This document shows positions 30,130-32,459 of a stretch of DNA of 32,459 nucleotides, in pieces (the first letter of the stretch is position 1; each line of letters begins with the position of its first letter). A model generated the notes under the pieces. That model was not told the origin of the DNA and did not search any database. It saw only the letters and a program-made list of their open reading frames with translations. Source of the stretch: a virus. The translations under genes and the position numbers were made by a program. The stretch is from positions 1-32,459 of the IMG/VR virus record IMGVR_UViG_3300044825_001594; one strand, written 5' to 3'.

Positions 30130-30669
30130 CTAAACCTGAAATATATCTAATTGCCCTTGTTGTGATCGCCACACTTTTACAAGCCCTGGGAGTTCTTTCC
30201 ATTCAATGAACAAAAATTTATTATCGCTCTTCTTGTCTTTAAATTTATGTTTTTCGTTCTTGTAAACCTCATACAAGTCTATTGTTCGGATAGCCCCTAT
30301 TGATAGACAGTTGTTCGTATCAGTTTTGTCAAAGTACGCTTGTACCGTGAAAACGGGATAGAAATATGCTTTTTCAATCGCCTCAATACGTTTTTCAAGC
30401 TCCGTCTTTGCGCCTGTATGCCTTTCAAGTCGTATCGTAAAACTGTCGTATGCGTGTCCCCATTGTGCCCTCCATGCTATACCCTGAAGCCCGTGCGCGT
30501 CTTTTCGCAGTAGGTCTATACCGCTGTGTTTGTCAAGCCAGCCTAATACTTCGTTGTCTGTGGTCTCTATGCTTACTATTGTGCCCGATATGATTTTGGG
30601 CATTACGGTATGTTTGATAGCCTCAAAAGCCTGTGCGCTCTTTTTCAAGTCTTTTACCCAATCTTGCAT
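30130..30669 (-). CDS. Unknown protein overlapping the ParB-methyltransferase
   Basis: The 179-residue protein starts 16 bases inside the methyltransferase gene. It has WLDKHSGIDLLRKDAHGLQG followed by IAWRAQWGHAYDSFTIR, then FYPVFTVQAYFDK and a C-terminal KFLFIEWKELP. The GID...GIAWRAQ arrangement is reminiscent of PD-(D/E)XK-type nucleases (GID...IxxKxQ), but the catalytic Glu-X-Lys is not clear: Q replaces it. I recall uncharacterised homologues in Bacteroidota. It could be the nuclease of a restriction-modification pair, or a degenerate or accessory form. Confidence 0.55.
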   Translation of the reverse strand: MQDWVKDLKKSAQAFEAIKHTVMPKIISGTIVSIETTDNEVLGWLDKHSGIDLLRKDAHGLQGIAWRAQWGHAYDSFTIRLERHTGAKTELEKRIEAIEKAYFYPVFTVQAYFDKTDTNNCLSIGAIRTIDLYEVYKNEKHKFKDKKSDNKFLFIEWKELPGLVKVWRSQQGQLDIFQV

Positions 30670-32024
30670 CCGCGTTGTTTTGCTATTTCAATATTGTCCT
30701 GGTCAAGTTCGCAGCCTATCCCTACCCTACCCAGGCGAGAGGCTGCCAGTAAGAATGTGCCCGTACACGCGAATATGTCCAGGACGGTATCCCCCGGCCT
30801 GGATGCGTGGCGTATGAGCCTATTTGCAAGTTCATCGGGCTTTTGCCAGGTATGGTATCGGTTGCCCTGCCTTCCATCGGGTGCGTTAATGTCCTGGACA
30901 GAAAACATTTCATTCGTTACCGACGTGTCAAGTTCGCGGCTGCTATCCCGGTACAAATGCCAAATAAGCTGATAGTTCAAGTTGTACCGCGTCCTGGGTG
31001 TTTGGCCTAACGTATTGCGGTATGTCCATACCAGGGGGGCATCCACTATGAAGCCCGTTTGTTTGAAGGCTGTCAGATAGGCCAGCATTTCATCAGGATA
31101 AGCCCCGGTGCAAATATATGCCCTGCCTTCGGGCTTTAATTTAGCCAACAACATGCCCAGCCAGGAGGATATGAACCCGTCGAAGTCCGCGTTTTGAAAT
31201 TCGGTAAGGTACGGGGGATCGGTCAAGATTAGGTCTATACTGCTATCCGCAATGTCATTCAGGTATTCGCGGCAATCCATCAGGTGGACAGTGGGCATCC
31301 TCTTTTGTTCTTCTTCTGCCTGTCTTAGTTCTGCGAGTTGCCTTTTCTCCAACACTATTTGAAGCCTGGCAATCTTTACAGATATGCCTTTCTGCATAGC
31401 CCGCTCAAGCGCCTCGCTTGCTATTGCAGTACTGCCTCCTTTTTTCGGGTCAAGCAGTTTAACAAGTTCGTCAAGGTCGGTACCACTATCCTCGAAGCGG
31501 GTGCCTTTTATCAGGTGGGCAATAGGCTGCAGGGCTTTGCCGCGCAATGTGTCGCGCCTAACGTTTCTTTCAGATACACCTTGTGCTTTGGCTGCATTCT
31601 CGGTATAGGTTTCGGGATTTCGTTCGTTCAAGTGGCCAACTTGGCCACTTGATTTCGCTTCATGGCTTTTTCTATCACCTCCATGTTTTACTTCTGGATG
31701 CAATGTTTCATAAATCTCCTTACGCCTATTCTGCCAGGTAGCCCGCTCCAGCATCGTCAATTCATTGCGGATTAAGTTCTCGTCTATCTCCGCAAGTTCG
31801 GCCTGTAGCCCGTCCAGTTCTACGATAATAGCCGGGATAGTATCCCAGCCCAATTCTTTGCAGGCAGTCAGGCGGTGAAAGCCTGCAATCAGTACCAGGT
31901 CAGCGGTAACGGTAATAGGCTGCATTAGCCCAATTTCGCGTATGCTGTCCTTTAGGCTGTCCAGGTTGCCAACCTGTCGTTTTCGGTCGCGCACTATTAC
32001 GCGGTCAATCTCTATTTGGTTCAT
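30654..32024 (-). CDS. ParB-like domain fused to DNA methyltransferase
   Basis: This 456-residue fusion has an N-terminal ParB/Spo0J-like domain (about 1-110: SIREIGLMQPITV, then LIAGFHRLTACKELGW) with the box that is usually GERR changed to GFHR. A helix-turn-helix-like stretch (ENAAKAQGVSERNVRRDTLR, about 142-161) follows. The C-terminal amino-methyltransferase (about 240-456) has motif IV DPPY at 269-272 and motif I DIFACTGTFLLAA at 416-428, then GCELD. ParB-methyltransferase fusions are common in phages and may methylate specific sites for protection or gene control. A terminator-like hairpin ends 4 bases before its ATG. Confidence 0.85.
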   Translation of the reverse strand: MNQIEIDRVIVRDRKRQVGNLDSLKDSIREIGLMQPITVTADLVLIAGFHRLTACKELGWDTIPAIIVELDGLQAELAEIDENLIRNELTMLERATWQNRRKEIYETLHPEVKHGGDRKSHEAKSSGQVGHLNERNPETYTENAAKAQGVSERNVRRDTLRGKALQPIAHLIKGTRFEDSGTDLDELVKLLDPKKGGSTAIASEALERAMQKGISVKIARLQIVLEKRQLAELRQAEEEQKRMPTVHLMDCREYLNDIADSSIDLILTDPPYLTEFQNADFDGFISSWLGMLLAKLKPEGRAYICTGAYPDEMLAYLTAFKQTGFIVDAPLVWTYRNTLGQTPRTRYNLNYQLIWHLYRDSSRELDTSVTNEMFSVQDINAPDGRQGNRYHTWQKPDELANRLIRHASRPGDTVLDIFACTGTFLLAASRLGRVGIGCELDQDNIEIAKQRGCKIG

Positions 32025-32028
32025 CGTG

Positions 32029-32068
32029 AAAAAAATAAGCCCCCAACGTGTAACGGAACGTCGGGGGC
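32029..32068 (-). terminator. Terminator-like hairpin directly before ParB-MTase ATG
   Basis: Minus strand GCCCCCGACGT at 32068-32058 pairs with ACGTTGGGGGC at 32049-32039 (one G-T), loop TCCGTTAC, followed by TTATTTTTTT. CACG, 4 bases, separates this from the ATG at 32024, the same spacing as at the replication gene. Confidence 0.8.
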
Positions 32069-32084
32069 ATCCAGGTAACTTTTT

Positions 32085-32124
32085 ACCTGCATTTCAGAGG
32101 CTCCTACCCCTTTGAAATGCAGGT
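32085..32124 (-). ncRNA. 16-bp 5' hairpin of the ParB-MTase leader
   Basis: ACCTGCATTTCAAAGG (32124-32109) and CCTCTGAAATGCAGGT (32100-32085) pair over 16 bp with one G-T, loop GGTAGGAG. It starts about where the promoter at 32126 would begin transcription. Together with the terminator at 32029 it outlines a two-hairpin leader or small RNA of roughly 95 bases. Confidence 0.55.
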
Positions 32125-32125
32125 A

Positions 32126-32156
32126 CAAGATACGTATTTATTCGCAGATATACAAA
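32126..32156 (-). promoter_or_regulatory. Bacteroidota-like promoter upstream of two-hairpin leader
   Basis: TTTG at 32156-32153, a 20-base spacer and TATCTTG at 32132-32126 on the minus strand. The -7 box lacks one T of TAnnTTTG. Position directly before the hairpin supports it. Confidence 0.5.
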
Positions 32157-32158
32157 CA

Positions 32159-32195
32159 GGTAACCCCAGGTAACCGGGTAACTTTAGGGGGTAAC
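32159..32195. promoter_or_regulatory. Cluster of GGTAAC repeats, possible operator
   Basis: GGTAAC occurs at 32159, 32169, 32177 and 32190 immediately upstream of the promoter, and once more at 32074 between the two hairpins. The spacing is 10, 8 and 13 bases. A repressor or the ParB-like protein might bind here. Confidence 0.5.
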
Positions 32196-32203
32196 TTTCT
32201 CCC

Positions 32204-32392
32204 CTACCTTTTCTCTAATTGCCCCCCGTTGTAGATATGCAGCATCCCGGCCACCTCCGGCACGGTGCACTCCACGACATACCGCCATTGGCCTGCCATG
32301 TTTTGAAACGCGGCCACGACAATACCGGGATACCGGTAGCCGGATACCTTTACAACGTGGTCGCCTGGGTTGAATTTTTGCTCTTCGCTCAT
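32204..32392 (-). CDS. Small protein, unknown
   Basis: The 62-residue protein (MSEEQKFNPGDHVVKVSGYR...) has the beta pattern of a small SH3-like barrel: FNPGDHVVKVSGYRYPGIVV, then WRYVVECTVPEVAGMLHIYN. The start overlaps the preceding stop as ATGA. I recall such small PGDxV proteins in many phages, of unknown function. It is read in the opposite frame of a longer but implausible reading. Confidence 0.65.
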   Translation of the reverse strand: MSEEQKFNPGDHVVKVSGYRYPGIVVAAFQNMAGQWRYVVECTVPEVAGMLHIYNGGQLEKR

Positions 32393-32459
32393 ATCGCCCT
32401 CTCTTCTTTGAGTTGAAGTAATGTGTCATCCATTTCAATCACCCCTCCGGTACCGTTCG
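32389..32459 (-). CDS. C-terminal end of a gene entering the window
   Basis: An open frame runs from the edge and ends with the stop TGA at 32391-32389, overlapping the next start by 4 bases. The visible end is NGTGGVIEMDDTLLQLKEER plus AI. It may be a longer protein, or a 14-residue peptide starting at an internal ATG. No identification is possible. Confidence 0.5.
   Translation of the reverse strand, partial: NGTGGVIEMDDTLLQLKEERAI

Overview
The window looks like about 32 kb of a tailed bacteriophage or prophage of a Bacteroidota host. The phage has siphovirus-type parts: terminase, portal, HK97-type capsid protein, tail tube, long tape measure and tail fibre. Every gene I can support is read on the minus strand, so transcription runs from high to low coordinates. 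The host assignment rests on three things: upstream boxes of the form TAnnTTTG with a TTG element 19-20 bp further up, start codons with A-rich leaders instead of Shine-Dalgarno sequences, and protein families I associate with phages of that phylum. Both ends of the window cut through genes. No integrase, repressor, lysis gene, polymerase or helicase is visible, so lifestyle cannot be decided.

Layout in transcription order. (1) 32.4-28.7 kb: two small ORFs; a leader with promoter, hairpin and terminator; a ParB-methyltransferase fusion followed by an overlapping unknown gene; two small ORFs; and a second DNA methyltransferase. (2) 28.7-23.4 kb: a second leader of the same design, a winged-helix replication-initiator-like gene with an iteron-like repeat inside it, a run of small genes, a NinB-like protein, two coiled-coil or helical proteins, a RuvC-like resolvase, a secreted protein and tiny membrane or basic ORFs. 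(3) 23.2-21.8 kb: a tRNA-like gene, dCTP deaminase, a small membrane protein, a MazG-like protein and a small unknown. (4) 21.8-18.3 kb: a tightly overlapping sugar cassette made of a GT-B glycosyltransferase, a homologue of reversibly glycosylated polypeptide / UDP-arabinopyranose mutase (GT75), a GT2 glycosyltransferase and a SAM methyltransferase. (5) 18.3-16.5 kb: small and large terminase and a small unknown. (6) 16.5-7.3 kb: the tail module. It has an assembly chaperone with a probable programmed -1 frameshift, tail completion proteins, two large tail structural proteins, the tape measure, two small proteins and an intrinsic terminator. (7) 7.2-0 kb: the head module and fibre. It has a three-part protease-scaffold protein, a decoration-like protein, the major capsid protein, the tail tube, a small protein, the portal, an adaptor-like protein and a tail fibre that runs off the window.

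Neighbouring genes mostly overlap by 1 to 60 bases, which points to long translationally coupled operons. The tail block lies between terminase and head block, and the portal comes after capsid and tail tube. This is not the usual terminase-portal-protease-capsid-tail order. The most interesting points are the GT75-type enzyme inside a phage glycan cassette, the unannotated frameshift product of the tail chaperone, two leaders of identical geometry that place an intrinsic terminator exactly 4 nt before a start codon, the tRNA with an oversized anticodon loop, and the iteron-like repeat in the replication gene. Once the small ORFs are counted, no gene-free stretch exceeds 300 bases. The longest (about 150-190 bases) are 23241-23386, which shows nothing convincing, and 32025-32203, which holds the leader described below.
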